Of a DNA stretch of 64,000 bases, positions 1-10,049 are shown one piece after another. A program made the position numbers and the translations under genes. The stretch lies in the NCBI GenBank assembly GCA_050157065.1, contig CP189573.1; one strand, given 5' to 3'. The notes beneath the pieces were generated by a model. It was not told where the DNA came from. It saw only the letters and a list, made by a program, of their open reading frames with translations, and did no database searches. Origin of the DNA: Avipropionibacterium sp050157065. GTDB taxonomy: Bacteria; Actinomycetota; Actinomycetes; Propionibacteriales; Propionibacteriaceae. Each line of letters opens with the position of its first letter. Position 1 is the stretch's first letter.

Positions 1-140
1 TCGTCCTTCGGTCGGAACATCAGGTTGTGCAGGGTGCCGAAGACGTTCAGTTTCTGCGACCACGCCCGCTCCCGTGCCTGGTCGAAGCCGATGCTCGGCT
101 GGAGCACGAACGCCCGCTCCTCGGCGATCTGGACGTCCAC
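1..140 (-). CDS. N-terminal fragment of an unrecognised protein
   Basis: Only the first 46 or so codons lie in the window, reading leftward off the edge. The start is a GTG at 140-138; an in-frame TAG at 146-144 rules out anything longer, and a purine-rich AGGAGATGAGG stretch sits just upstream as ribosome binding site. The peptide begins V-D-V-Q-I-A-E-E-R-A-F and continues with a QPSIGFDQARERAWSQK segment ending near RPKD. It has no signal peptide or membrane segment in the visible part. I do not recognise the family. It is divergent from rpsA, whose promoter lies about 120 bp away. Confidence 0.6.
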   Translation of the reverse strand, partial: MDVQIAEERAFVLQPSIGFDQARERAWSQKLNVFGTLHNLMFRPKD

Positions 141-259
141 GGACTACCTCATCTCCTGGTTCTGCCGGGCGAACACGACTCCGGCGGGTCCGTCCCGGAG
201 CGGCTCGCGCATGGCATGATCGTAGGCCCAGCCCCGCCGGTGGCCGGCGTCGGTGTCGA

Positions 260-288
260 TTGACCCATTCCGTGGGGCCGGATAGGCT
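260..288 (+). promoter_or_regulatory. Housekeeping promoter of rpsA
   Basis: TTGACC at 260-265 and TAGGCT at 283-288 are separated by exactly 17 bp, a near-ideal actinobacterial primary-sigma promoter. Transcription should start near 295, giving a 5' leader of about 150 nt before the rpsA ATG at 444. The rest of the 141-443 interval holds no gene I can support. A long leader is compatible with the known habit of S1 mRNA of being translationally controlled by its own product, but I cannot draw a convincing fold for it. Confidence 0.75.
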
Positions 289-443
289 TGTCTGGCGCTG
301 TGCCCTGCGCGCCTCCGTACGGAGTGGGGCGGGCATGGCCGGATTCTGCGGTCGCTCCACAGCACATGGACAACTCTGAATCGGGTCGTGGGGTGCAGTG
401 TGCCCGAACAACATCATCTGTCCAACCATCGGAGCCCTACTAC

Positions 444-1913
444 ATGACCTCCTCTCTCGAGGCAGCACCTCAGGTAGCGGTTGACGACTTCGGATCGCCT
501 GAGGCGTTCCTGGAAGCCGTCGACGCGACCATCAAGTACTTCAACGACGGTGACATCGTCAACGGCACCGTCGTCAAGGTCGACCGGGACGAGGTCCTGC
601 TCGACATCGGTTACAAGACCGAAGGCGTCATCCCCTCCAAGGAACTCTCCATCAAGCACGACGTGGACCCGTTCGAGGTCGTCCAGGTCGGCGACGAGAT
701 CGAGGCCCTCGTCCAGCAGAAGGAGGACAAGGAGGGTCGCCTGATCCTGTCCAAGAAGCGCGCCCAGTACGAGCGCGCCTGGGGCACGATCGAGAAGATC
801 AAGGAGGAGGACGGCGTCGTCACCGGTTCGGTGATCGAGGTCGTCAAGGGCGGTCTGATCATCGACATCGGCCTGCGCGGCTTCCTGCCGGCCTCGCTGG
901 TGGAGATGCGTCGCGTGCGTGACCTGCAGCCGTACGTCGGCCAGGAGCTCGAGGCCAAGATCATCGAGTTGGACAAGAACCGCAACAACGTGGTGCTGTC
1001 GCGTCGAGCGTGGCTCGAGCAGACCCAGTCCGAGGTCCGCCAGAACTTCCTCACCCAGTTGCAGAAGGGGCAGATCCGCAAGGGTGTCGTCTCCTCGATC
1101 GTCAACTTCGGTGCGTTCGTCGACCTCGGTGGGGTCGACGGCCTGGTGCACGTCTCCGAGCTGTCGTGGAAGCACATCGACCACCCGGGCGAGGTCGTCA
1201 CCGTGGGCGATCCGGTCACCGTCGAGGTGCTGGACGTCGACATGGACCGCGAGCGCGTGTCGCTGTCGCTGAAGGCCACCCAGGAGGATCCGTGGCAGGC
1301 CTTCGCCCGGACCCACCAGATCGGTCAGATCGTGCCGGGCAAGGTCACCAAGCTGGTGCCGTTCGGTGCGTTCGTCCGCGTCGAGGAGGGCATCGAGGGC
1401 CTGGTCCACGTGTCCGAGCTGGCGGTCCGCCACGTCGAGATCCCCGAGCAGGTCGTCACGGTGAACGACGACGTGATGGTCAAGATCATCGATATCGACC
1501 TGGAGCGTCGCCGTATCTCGCTCTCGCTGAAGCAGGCGAACGAGGGCATCGACACCCAGGCCGACGACTTCGACCCGACCCTGTACGGGATGTCGGCGTC
1601 GTACGACGACCAGGGCAACTACCTTTACCCGGAGGGCTTCGATCCGGAGACGGGCGAGTGGCTCGAGGGGTACGACGAGCAGCGCGCCGCCTGGGAACAG
1701 CAGTACGCCGAGGCGCACGCCCGCTGGGAGGCCCACAAGAAGCAGGTCGAGGACGCCGAGGTCGCCGAGGCCGAGGGTGCAGCCGCGCCGTCGGGCGGCT
1801 CCCAGCCGGCCTCGTTCGGCTCCGCCCCCCCGGCCGAACCGCAGGAGGGTTCGCTCGCCTCCGACGAGGCGCTGCAGGCCCTGCGCGAGAAGTTGACCGG
1901 CGGCCAGGAGTGA
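444..1913 (+). CDS. rpsA: 30S ribosomal protein S1
   Basis: The protein has 489 residues and four S1 RNA-binding repeats at roughly residues 35-105, 120-190, 205-277 and 290-363, with the hallmark GxVxxIVxFGAFVDLGGVDGLVHVSELSW pattern in repeat three. S1 helps mRNAs with weak Shine-Dalgarno sequences onto the ribosome. The start at ATG 444 gives the usual actinobacterial MTSS... N-terminus; CGGAG lies about nine bases upstream, and the in-frame extension to 288 would run through the promoter. After repeat four comes an acidic, Ala/Pro-rich low-complexity tail with several aromatic residues, typical of the actinobacterial short form (about 480 residues, against six repeats in proteobacteria). 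A strong hairpin terminator follows. Confidence 0.97.
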   Translation: MTSSLEAAPQVAVDDFGSPEAFLEAVDATIKYFNDGDIVNGTVVKVDRDEVLLDIGYKTEGVIPSKELSIKHDVDPFEVVQVGDEIEALVQQKEDKEGRLILSKKRAQYERAWGTIEKIKEEDGVVTGSVIEVVKGGLIIDIGLRGFLPASLVEMRRVRDLQPYVGQELEAKIIELDKNRNNVVLSRRAWLEQTQSEVRQNFLTQLQKGQIRKGVVSSIVNFGAFVDLGGVDGLVHVSELSWKHIDHPGEVVTVGDPVTVEVLDVDMDRERVSLSLKATQEDPWQAFARTHQIGQIVPGKVTKLVPFGAFVRVEEGIEGLVHVSELAVRHVEIPEQVVTVNDDVMVKIIDIDLERRRISLSLKQANEGIDTQADDFDPTLYGMSASYDDQGNYLYPEGFDPETGEWLEGYDEQRAAWEQQYAEAHARWEAHKKQVEDAEVAEAEGAAAPSGGSQPASFGSAPPAEPQEGSLASDEALQALREKLTGGQE

Positions 1914-1948
1914 CCCACGCCTGAGCCGGTCAGGCAGCAGTACGTCGA

Positions 1949-1980
1949 CGGCCGCAGTCCCCACCACGGGACTGCGGCCG
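1949..1980. terminator. Bidirectional hairpin between rpsA and the SDR gene
   Basis: A perfect 13-bp GC-rich stem (arms 1949-1961 and 1968-1980) with a CACCAC loop lies between the 3' ends of two convergent genes. It is followed by TTCGTCGT rather than a full U-tract, as is common at high GC. It should serve rpsA and possibly the opposing gene. Confidence 0.8.
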
Positions 1981-1989
1981 TTCGTCGTC

Positions 1990-3513
1990 CTACGTCGCGG
2001 TTCGACCGGGAGTGGCTGTCCGGTCGCGGGCTCGCTGCGCGATGGTGCGCTGCATGCCACCGAAGATGACTCCGTGGAAAGGCACCATCAGCCACCAGTA
2101 GAGCCGACCGGCCAGCCCTGACGGGTGGTAGAGGGCACGCTGTCGGAAGAGGGTGGAGCCTTCGGCGTCTGTCTCACAGCTCAACTCCAGCCAAGCCATG
2201 CCTGGTACCCGCATCTCGGCACGCAAGCGCAGCAGGCGCCCTGGCTCGATGCGTTCCACCCGCCACCAGTCGACCGCGTCACCTGTCATCAGGCGCGTCG
2301 GATGCCGTCGACCGCGGCGCAACCCGGGCCCACCCAGCAACCGGTCGATCGAGCCGCGGAACCGCCAAGCCATCGGCCACGAGTACCAACCCGTTCGGCC
2401 GCCGATCTCCTCGATGACTGCCCACAGGTCGTCCTGGCTCGCCTCGACCCGGACTGCTCTCTCATCGACGAAGCGGTCACCCCCGGCCCACGCGGGGTCC
2501 TCAGGCATCGCAGCGCTCGGAGCGTTGCGATACGAGGCCGAGGACCAGGTCGTTGACACGTCGAAGTCCCGGATTCGCTGCAGGGCGAGATGGAGGGCTT
2601 GATCGATGCCCAGGAAACCCTCGACCGGTGGGGGGATCACCTGGTCGACATCGCGCTCACCGACCACGACTTCGTGCAACAGGGACTGCACCAACGGCTT
2701 GGCGATCGATGCAGGCACTGGTGTCACGAGCCCGATCCACTGACTGGCCAGCCACGGGGTGAGCACCGGAAGCGTCAGGATCCGCCGAGGGGCCAAGCCC
2801 GCCGCCCGTGCGTACCGCTGCATCATGCCGCGATACGTCACCACTTCCGGCCCACCGATGTCGAAGGGGCGATTGATGCTGGGATCGACGTCGGCAGCGC
2901 CGAGCAGGTGATGCAGGACGTCGCGGATCGCGATCGGCTGAATCCGATTGTTCAACCACCGGGGTCCGACCATCACCGGCAACCTCTCGGTGAGGTGCCG
3001 CAACATTTCGAACGATGCGCTGCCCGAGCCGATGATCATCGCTGCGTTCAACACCACAGTCGGAACCGGAGACGCCAACAGAATCTCCCCGACCTCCACC
3101 CTGGAACTCAAGTGCGGCGACAGCTCACCTTCAGGATGGAGACCACCCAGATAGACGATGCGGCCCACCCCCTGGGCATCAGCGATCTCGGCAAATGACT
3201 GAGCTGCTCGGCGGTCCAGCTCGCCGAATCGGGGGCCGGCGCCCATCGAGTGGATCAGGTAGTAGGCGACCGACACTCCGCGCAGGGCTTCGGTGAGTGC
3301 CTCGACATCGTTGATGTCGCCGCCCGAGACCTCAACCGCGTCGGCCCAGGGACGGTCGGTGATCCGCTCCGGGTGCCGCGCCAGCACCCGCACCCTGTAC
3401 CCCGCGGCGAGCAACTCCGGCACCAGACGTCCGCCGACATACCCGGTCGCACCCGTGACCAACACGGTGTGGGCCATCCCTTGTCCACGGTCACCGATGC
3501 GCGCCACCAGCAC
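1990..3513 (-). CDS. SDR-family NAD(P)-binding protein with C-terminal DUF2867 domain
   Basis: The N-terminal half is an extended/atypical short-chain dehydrogenase fold: the TGATGYVGGRLV glycine motif is at about residues 21-32, followed by a YYLIHSMG segment and a NAD(P)-dependent nucleoside-sugar-epimerase-like core to about residue 320. The C-terminal 160 residues (from about DRFVDERAVRVEAS) match the DUF2867 ligand-binding-like domain often fused to such SDRs. The substrate is unknown. GTG 3513 is preceded by GGAGGAGAG at ideal spacing; ATG 3477, which begins MAHTVLVTG, is an alternative with a weaker AAGG site. The gene stands alone and converges on rpsA. The family assignment is firm, the reaction is not. 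Confidence 0.85.
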   Translation of the reverse strand: MLVARIGDRGQGMAHTVLVTGATGYVGGRLVPELLAAGYRVRVLARHPERITDRPWADAVEVSGGDINDVEALTEALRGVSVAYYLIHSMGAGPRFGELDRRAAQSFAEIADAQGVGRIVYLGGLHPEGELSPHLSSRVEVGEILLASPVPTVVLNAAMIIGSGSASFEMLRHLTERLPVMVGPRWLNNRIQPIAIRDVLHHLLGAADVDPSINRPFDIGGPEVVTYRGMMQRYARAAGLAPRRILTLPVLTPWLASQWIGLVTPVPASIAKPLVQSLLHEVVVGERDVDQVIPPPVEGFLGIDQALHLALQRIRDFDVSTTWSSASYRNAPSAAMPEDPAWAGGDRFVDERAVRVEASQDDLWAVIEEIGGRTGWYSWPMAWRFRGSIDRLLGGPGLRRGRRHPTRLMTGDAVDWWRVERIEPGRLLRLRAEMRVPGMAWLELSCETDAEGSTLFRQRALYHPSGLAGRLYWWLMVPFHGVIFGGMQRTIAQRARDRTATPGRTAT

Positions 3514-3753
3514 CTCTCCTCCATCGTGTCGTCGGTCTCCTCACACTACGTGCTGGTGACGGTGCGGGGTCTCCCTCAGCCGTGCCGCACTGTGCCGTAG
3601 CGGTGTCGAATCGACTCATTTATCGAATCGACACCGGACTCCGGCCGGTGGAGATTGCGGCTGACCCCCTCGATCCGGGACCCTAGAGCGGGTGCGTGAC
3701 GGCTTGTCACCCCTGAGCACGTGTCCCGGTCGTCGGGAGCAAGGAGGACGGAC

Positions 3754-5322
3754 GTGAGTTGCCCGCGTTGTCGGGCCGAGATTCCAGAGGTCGCACACTT
3801 CTGTCAGCGATGCGGACAGGACCAGACCTCGCAGGACTCGGACCGACGTAAGCACTTCGCCGTGAAGCCGGACGAGCCGGTGGCGTCGTTCAACCTGGTC
3901 TCGACGATCATGCCGCGCGGCGTGGGCAGCCACCCGCGCACCTACCAGTACGCCTTGGTGATCGCGTTCGTGGTCGCGTTGCTGGCGGCCATCTTCGGGG
4001 CCCTGCCGATCGCGATCATGGTCGCGGTGGTCGCGATCCCGCTGGTCTACATCGTCTACCTCTACGACGTGAACCTGTGGGAGGACGAGCCGGTGCTGGT
4101 CACCGGCCTCGCCTTCGGGGTGACCTTCGGCTTCTCCCTGCTGTTCACCGTGCTGTGGTCCATGATCGGCGGCGGCACCTCGCTGTCGGGTGGCGGAGGC
4201 CCCGGTGTCGGATTCGATCTTGGTCGGATGGCGGTGTACGTGCTGCTGGTCCCGATCATCGGTGAACTGATCCGCCAGGTCGGCCCGGTCATCCTGGCCA
4301 GCCGTCCCGAGTTCGACGACCTGATGGACGGGCTCACCTTCGGTGTCATCTCCGGTGTCGCGTTCAGTGCGGCCGAGACCGTGGTGCTCTACTGGCCGAC
4401 CCTCACCGGCGGCATGGTCGACGGCAGCCCGGACGGTTGGATCGCGGTGATCTTCCTGCAGGGCTTCGTGAAGCCACTGGTGATCGGTACCGCGACCGGC
4501 ATCGCCTGTGCCGAGTTCTCCGGCCTCGGCGCCGGGTACGACGGCTTCACCATGCGCTACGTCAAGGGCCTGGCCGTCGCGGTCGGCGCCAACATCGCGC
4601 TGTACGGCGGCATCTACCTGTTCGGCCTGATCAACGACCCGAACATCTCCACCGTGCTCTCGGTGCTGTGGGGCCTGGTGCTGCTGGGCATCCTGGTGCT
4701 GCGGATCCGGACGGTGCTGCACACCGGACTGCTGGAGGCCGCCCTCGAGGCGTCCGCCCGCGAGTCCGGTCCGGGCCCGGAGGGCGAGATCGACTTCTGT
4801 GGCCAGTGTGAGATGCCGCTGCTGGCGGGTGCGGGCTTCTGCAACGCCTGTGGTGCTGCCGTGCGCACCCAGTTCGCCAAGCCGCACGGGGGTCGCGCCA
4901 AGGCGGCGGCTGCTGCCGCGGCCGCGGGTGCCGGGGCGACGAGTTCAGGGGCGACGAGTTCCGGGGCAGCAGGGGCCCCGACCGCGGAGGCCGAGACGGT
5001 GGGCGACGACCCGTCGGCCGGCGGGGGGACCGCGACCTTGGTGGCGGAGCGACCGACCGATCTGCAGACCGCGTACGAATCGGAGGAGGCTTCCACCGGT
5101 TACGCCGCGGAGACCTCGACAAAGTACGAGTCCACGCCGACGGGCGAGACGGCCGAGCCACAGCCGCTCGATGACGACGGGGCCGACGAGCCCACCGCCG
5201 AGTTGCACCTCGGACAGGGGGCCGGTGACCCGAGCCCCGAGCAGCACGCACCGCTCGACGACGACCGGGAGTGGTTCGACGGCGACGCCGACGACCAGAA
5301 CGACGAGGAGGGTTCCCGATGA
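3754..5322 (+). CDS. PrsW-like multi-pass membrane protein with N- and C-terminal zinc ribbons
   Basis: GTG 3754 sits 6 bp after a perfect AAGGAGG and opens with a CPRC...CQRC zinc ribbon (residues 3-25). About eight hydrophobic segments follow (roughly residues 65-330), then a second CGQC...CNAC zinc ribbon, an Ala-rich stretch, and an acidic tail of about 130 residues ending at 522. The membrane core resembles PrsW (CAAX-protease-related intramembrane glutamic peptidase): GELIRQ aligns with the EExxK motif and FSAAE with FxxxE. However, the first Glu of EE is Gly and I cannot find the third His-containing motif, so proteolytic activity is doubtful. It overlaps the next gene by ATGA, implying translational coupling with the Gln/Gly/Tyr-repeat protein. 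Confidence 0.7.
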   Translation: MSCPRCRAEIPEVAHFCQRCGQDQTSQDSDRRKHFAVKPDEPVASFNLVSTIMPRGVGSHPRTYQYALVIAFVVALLAAIFGALPIAIMVAVVAIPLVYIVYLYDVNLWEDEPVLVTGLAFGVTFGFSLLFTVLWSMIGGGTSLSGGGGPGVGFDLGRMAVYVLLVPIIGELIRQVGPVILASRPEFDDLMDGLTFGVISGVAFSAAETVVLYWPTLTGGMVDGSPDGWIAVIFLQGFVKPLVIGTATGIACAEFSGLGAGYDGFTMRYVKGLAVAVGANIALYGGIYLFGLINDPNISTVLSVLWGLVLLGILVLRIRTVLHTGLLEAALEASARESGPGPEGEIDFCGQCEMPLLAGAGFCNACGAAVRTQFAKPHGGRAKAAAAAAAAGAGATSSGATSSGAAGAPTAEAETVGDDPSAGGGTATLVAERPTDLQTAYESEEASTGYAAETSTKYESTPTGETAEPQPLDDDGADEPTAELHLGQGAGDPSPEQHAPLDDDREWFDGDADDQNDEEGSR

Positions 5323-6422
5323 GTCAGCATCCCGGTCAGTGGGGCGGCCAGAACCCCGGCCAGTACGGGCAGCAGGGCGGTCAGTACGGGCAGCAGGGCG
5401 GGCAACAGCCCTCGTTCGGCCAGCAACAGCCCTCGTACGGCCAGCAGGGTGGTCAGTACGGGCAGCAGCCGCAGCAGGGTGGCCAGTACGGCGGCCAACA
5501 GCAGGGCGGCCAGTACGGGCAGCAGCCGCAGCAGGGTGGCCAGTACGGCGGCCAACAGCAGGGTGGCCAGTACGGTCAGGGCGGCCAGTACGGCTCCCAG
5601 CCGCAGCAGGGGGGCCAATACGGGCAGCAGGGCGGGTACGGGCAGCAGGGTGGCCAGTACGGGGCCCAGCCCGGCCAGTTCGGCGGCCAGCAGGCGTACG
5701 GCCAGTCCGGGCAACCACCGGTCGGCGGTGGCGGGCAGCCGCCCAAGAAGTCGAACACCGGGATGATCATCGGGATCATCGCCACCGGCCTGGTGCTCGC
5801 GGTCGTGATCGGCATCATCTTCACGGTCGCCAGCCGGGGCGGCGGGGACACCGGCCCGACCATCGACGTGACCCCGCCACCTCCCCCCAGCTCCAGCTCG
5901 GGCGGTGGCGGTGGCGGCGGTGGCGGTGGCGGCGGTGGCGGTGGCGGCGGTGGCAACACCGGGCAGACCGTCGACCTCGGCGGCGGCATCGGCTTCACCG
6001 TCCCCTCCGGGTGGAAGGTCAACAGCGCCAAGGAGGGTTACGCCAATGTGTCCGGCCCGGGTGGGGTGCAGTTCATCGTGAACCTCACCGCGCCCAGCGG
6101 GTCGATCAGCCAGGAGGTCGACCGGTTCCACCGGGAGACCCTGGGCAAGGAGCTGACGAACGCCAAGATGCAGTCGGCCGAGGCCACCGAGAGCCCCAAC
6201 GAGAAGGTCGAGACCGCCGGCGGCAAGATGGTCGGCACCCTCGCCACCTCCAGTGGGTCGGTGGACCTCGTGGTGTCGACGTTCGGGGCCAAGCGCACCG
6301 ACGTCGACCGCGCGGTCCTGGGATCGTTGGTCATGCCGGCCCAGGAATCGCTGCCACAGGAAACGGCCGAGGGTGCCAACAAGATGATGAGTGAACTGGT
6401 GGCCGCCCTGATCAACTCCTGA
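5319..6422 (+). CDS. Single-pass membrane protein with Gln/Gly/Tyr repeat N-terminus and poly-Gly linker
   Basis: The ATG at 5319 overlaps the upstream stop as ATGA, after a GGAGGG site. The product is 367 residues. The first 130 or so are iterated GGQYGQQ-type units almost free of charge. They are followed by NTGMIIGIIATGLVLAVVIGIIF (a single transmembrane segment), a Pro/Ser patch, a run of 18 glycine codons, and a C-terminal domain of about 150 residues starting VDLGGGIGFTVPSGWKV. That domain resembles the small PsbP/LpqN-like lipid-cargo folds, but I would not assert homology. Topology is predicted as cytoplasmic low-complexity region and extracytoplasmic C-terminal domain. Function unknown. 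The composition is prion-like and could drive condensation, which is inference only. Confidence 0.8.
   Translation: MSQHPGQWGGQNPGQYGQQGGQYGQQGGQQPSFGQQQPSYGQQGGQYGQQPQQGGQYGGQQQGGQYGQQPQQGGQYGGQQQGGQYGQGGQYGSQPQQGGQYGQQGGYGQQGGQYGAQPGQFGGQQAYGQSGQPPVGGGGQPPKKSNTGMIIGIIATGLVLAVVIGIIFTVASRGGGDTGPTIDVTPPPPPSSSSGGGGGGGGGGGGGGGGGGNTGQTVDLGGGIGFTVPSGWKVNSAKEGYANVSGPGGVQFIVNLTAPSGSISQEVDRFHRETLGKELTNAKMQSAEATESPNEKVETAGGKMVGTLATSSGSVDLVVSTFGAKRTDVDRAVLGSLVMPAQESLPQETAEGANKMMSELVAALINS
5451..5564 (+). repeat. Two tandem 57-bp coding repeats in the Gln/Gly/Tyr-rich region
   Basis: A 57-bp unit (19 codons, QYGQQPQQGGQYGGQQQ-type) occurs at 5451-5507 and again at 5508-5564 with almost no nucleotide difference. 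This indicates recent in-frame duplication. Shorter degenerate copies flank it from about 5337 to 5700. Confidence 0.85.
5901..5954 (+). repeat. 54-bp poly-glycine (GGC/GGT) microsatellite
   Basis: Eighteen consecutive glycine codons occur in a periodic GGC/GGT pattern with a 15-bp higher-order unit. It encodes the flexible linker between the membrane segment and the C-terminal domain. The tract is prone to slippage, but any change in multiples of three keeps the frame. Confidence 0.9.
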
Positions 6423-6457
6423 TCACCGGCCCCACCGACAACCGAACAGCCACACCG

Positions 6458-6493
6458 ACGTCCGGGTCACGGCAACCGCCGTGACCCGGACGT
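6458..6493. terminator. Hairpin terminator upstream of uvrB
   Basis: A perfect 15-bp stem (arms 6458-6472 and 6479-6493, ACGTCCGGGTCACGG with its complement) has a 6-nt loop and lies 36 bp after the stop of the membrane protein gene. It ends 56 bp before the uvrB promoter, so it should insulate uvrB from readthrough. Confidence 0.8.
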
Positions 6494-6549
6494 GTGCGTG
6501 GTGACGGGGTTCCGGCGGTCGGGCCCGCCCTGACGTCCAGCCGGACCGA

Positions 6550-6574
6550 TTCTGTCCGCCGCCGGACGTACGCT
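6550..6574 (+). promoter_or_regulatory. RecA-NDp/PafBC-type promoter of uvrB, leaderless
   Basis: TTCTGTC at 6550-6556 is followed after exactly 12 nt by TACGCT at 6569-6574. The ATG comes 7 nt later at 6582. The TGTC-N12-TANNNT spacing equals that of the actinobacterial LexA-independent DNA-damage promoter (TTGTCRGTG-N8-TAGGSTA). A start of transcription 7-8 nt after the -10 box falls on the ATG itself, so the mRNA should be leaderless. No LexA box was seen. Confidence 0.7.
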
Positions 6575-6581
6575 GAACGTC

Positions 6582-8675
<2,094 letters not shown>

Positions 8676-8684
8676 GCCTCGCCA

Positions 8685-8710
8685 CGCCCGACGCGAATCG
8701 CGTCCGGGCG
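8685..8710. terminator. Hairpin after uvrB
   Basis: The arms CGCCCGACGCG and CGCGTCCGGGCG pair with a single-base bulge around an AAT loop, ten bases past the uvrB stop. There is no U-tract. It is likely a terminator, since a new regulatory unit begins immediately downstream. Confidence 0.6.
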
Positions 8711-8721
8711 GTGCGGTGGCG

Positions 8722-8856
8722 TATTCTCCTCCGCGGAGGGGAGTATTCCCCGAGGTGGCATCGTCATCACGGTTCCGTCGGACAGCAGGGATGCGTCGCG
8801 GCGGCCCGGTGCCGCCTGTCGTCGCGCCTCCAGCCGACGGCGGAAGAGACCTCCGA
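8722..8856 (+). promoter_or_regulatory. Candidate yybP-ykoY (manganese) riboswitch upstream of terC, with -10 box
   Basis: TATTCT at 8722-8727 is a plausible -10. The following leader has the landmarks of the yybP-ykoY Mn2+ riboswitch: a P1 stem pairing CGGAGG (8734-8739) with CCTCCG (8850-8855), GGGGAGTA right after the 5' P1 strand, CATCGTCATCACGG near 8759-8772, a variable GC stem (GGCGGCCCGGTGCCGCC), and GGAAGAGACCTCC at the 3' side. Together with its position 66 bp before a terC gene, a classic partner, this supports a Mn-sensing leader controlling a Mn exporter. A covariance-model search would settle it. Confidence 0.75.
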
Positions 8857-8921
8857 GATCAACACGCCGGCCGTCGCACCCCCACGTACGCCAGCCCCAT
8901 CTCGGAAGGGAACCCCTGCCT

Positions 8922-10049
8922 GTGAACGTGCACCTCTACGCCTGGGCGATCACGGTCGTCGTCCTGCTGGCCATCCTGGCCATCGACGTCTTCGTGATCG
9001 GCCGCCGCCCCCACGAGCCGTCGATGAAGGAGGCCGGCCTCTTCATCGGCCTCTACGTCGCCCTGGCCGTGATCTTCGGCATCGGGGTCGGCATCTTCTC
9101 CGGGTGGCAGTTCGGTGGTGAGTTCTTCGCCGGATGGCTGACGGAGTACTCGCTGTCCATCGACAACCTGTTCATCTTCATCATCATCATGGCCAAGATG
9201 AAGGTGCCGCGGCACCTGCAGCAGTTCGCCCTGATGGTCGGCATCATCATCGCGCTGGTGTTCCGGGCGGTCTTCATCGCCGTCGGCGCCGCGGCCATCG
9301 ACCGCTTCGCGGGTGTGTTCTTCCTGTTCGGAGCGATCCTCATCTACACCGCGGTCAAGATCTTCCAGGAGTGGCTGGCCGGCGACGAGCAGGAGGACAC
9401 CGGCGAGAACGTGGTGATGCGGTGGGTCCGCAAGCGGTTCAAGTCCACCGACGGGTACCGAGGCGTCAAACTGCGGGTCAAGGAGAACGGGCAGACCCTG
9501 GTCACCCCGATGCTGTTCGTGATCATCGCGCTCGGCACCACCGACCTGATGTTCGCCCTCGACTCCATCCCGGCGATCTACGGCCTGACCCAGGAGCCGT
9601 ACCTGGTGCTCACCGCCAACGTGTTCGCGCTGATGGGCCTGCGGCAGCTCTACTTCCTGATCGGCGGCCTGTTGCAGCGCCTGGTCTACCTGCAGGTCGG
9701 CCTGTCGGTGATCCTGGTCTTCATCGGCGTGAAGCTGTTCCTGCACGCACTGCACGAGACCCACCTGCTGGAGTTCTTCGGGCTGCACGTCGACATCCCC
9801 GAGATCCCGATCTGGATGTCGTTGGGCGTGATCATCGTGACGCTGGCCGTCACGACCGTCGCCAGCCTGATCAAAACCGGCCGCGACCGCAAGCAGGGCG
9901 TGGGCGGGTCCGACGAGCCCGAGGGGTACGTGACACCGGCCGGGGACCTGTCGATGGTGCAGCCGAAGGAGGCGTCCGACGTGGACACCGCGGGCGGTGA
10001 CGTCACGGCTGGTCTAACCTCGTCCACCGAGGACAAGGAGGGCCAGTGA
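8922..10049 (+). CDS. TerC-family integral membrane protein, probable manganese exporter
   Basis: A 375-residue protein with about eight transmembrane segments. Both signature acidic motifs of TerC proteins are visible: SIDNLF (about residues 83-88) and FALDSIPAIYG (about 211-221). In other bacteria, TerC/Alx proteins behind yybP-ykoY leaders export Mn2+ or help metalate exoenzymes; the candidate riboswitch just upstream points the same way here. It begins at GTG 8922 with a purine-rich GGAAGGGAA about 11 bp upstream. The hydrophilic C-terminal 70 residues are poorly conserved. It overlaps the following oxidoreductase gene (GTGA), so the two are probably cotranscribed. Confidence 0.9.
   Translation: MNVHLYAWAITVVVLLAILAIDVFVIGRRPHEPSMKEAGLFIGLYVALAVIFGIGVGIFSGWQFGGEFFAGWLTEYSLSIDNLFIFIIIMAKMKVPRHLQQFALMVGIIIALVFRAVFIAVGAAAIDRFAGVFFLFGAILIYTAVKIFQEWLAGDEQEDTGENVVMRWVRKRFKSTDGYRGVKLRVKENGQTLVTPMLFVIIALGTTDLMFALDSIPAIYGLTQEPYLVLTANVFALMGLRQLYFLIGGLLQRLVYLQVGLSVILVFIGVKLFLHALHETHLLEFFGLHVDIPEIPIWMSLGVIIVTLAVTTVASLIKTGRDRKQGVGGSDEPEGYVTPAGDLSMVQPKEASDVDTAGGDVTAGLTSSTEDKEGQ

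Noticed and set aside
6540..6581. LexA (SOS) box in front of uvrB
   Set aside because: No GAACNNNNGTTC-like symmetric site in the promoter regions of uvrB, uvrA or uvrC; the TGTC-N12-TANNNT motif explains the promoters better.
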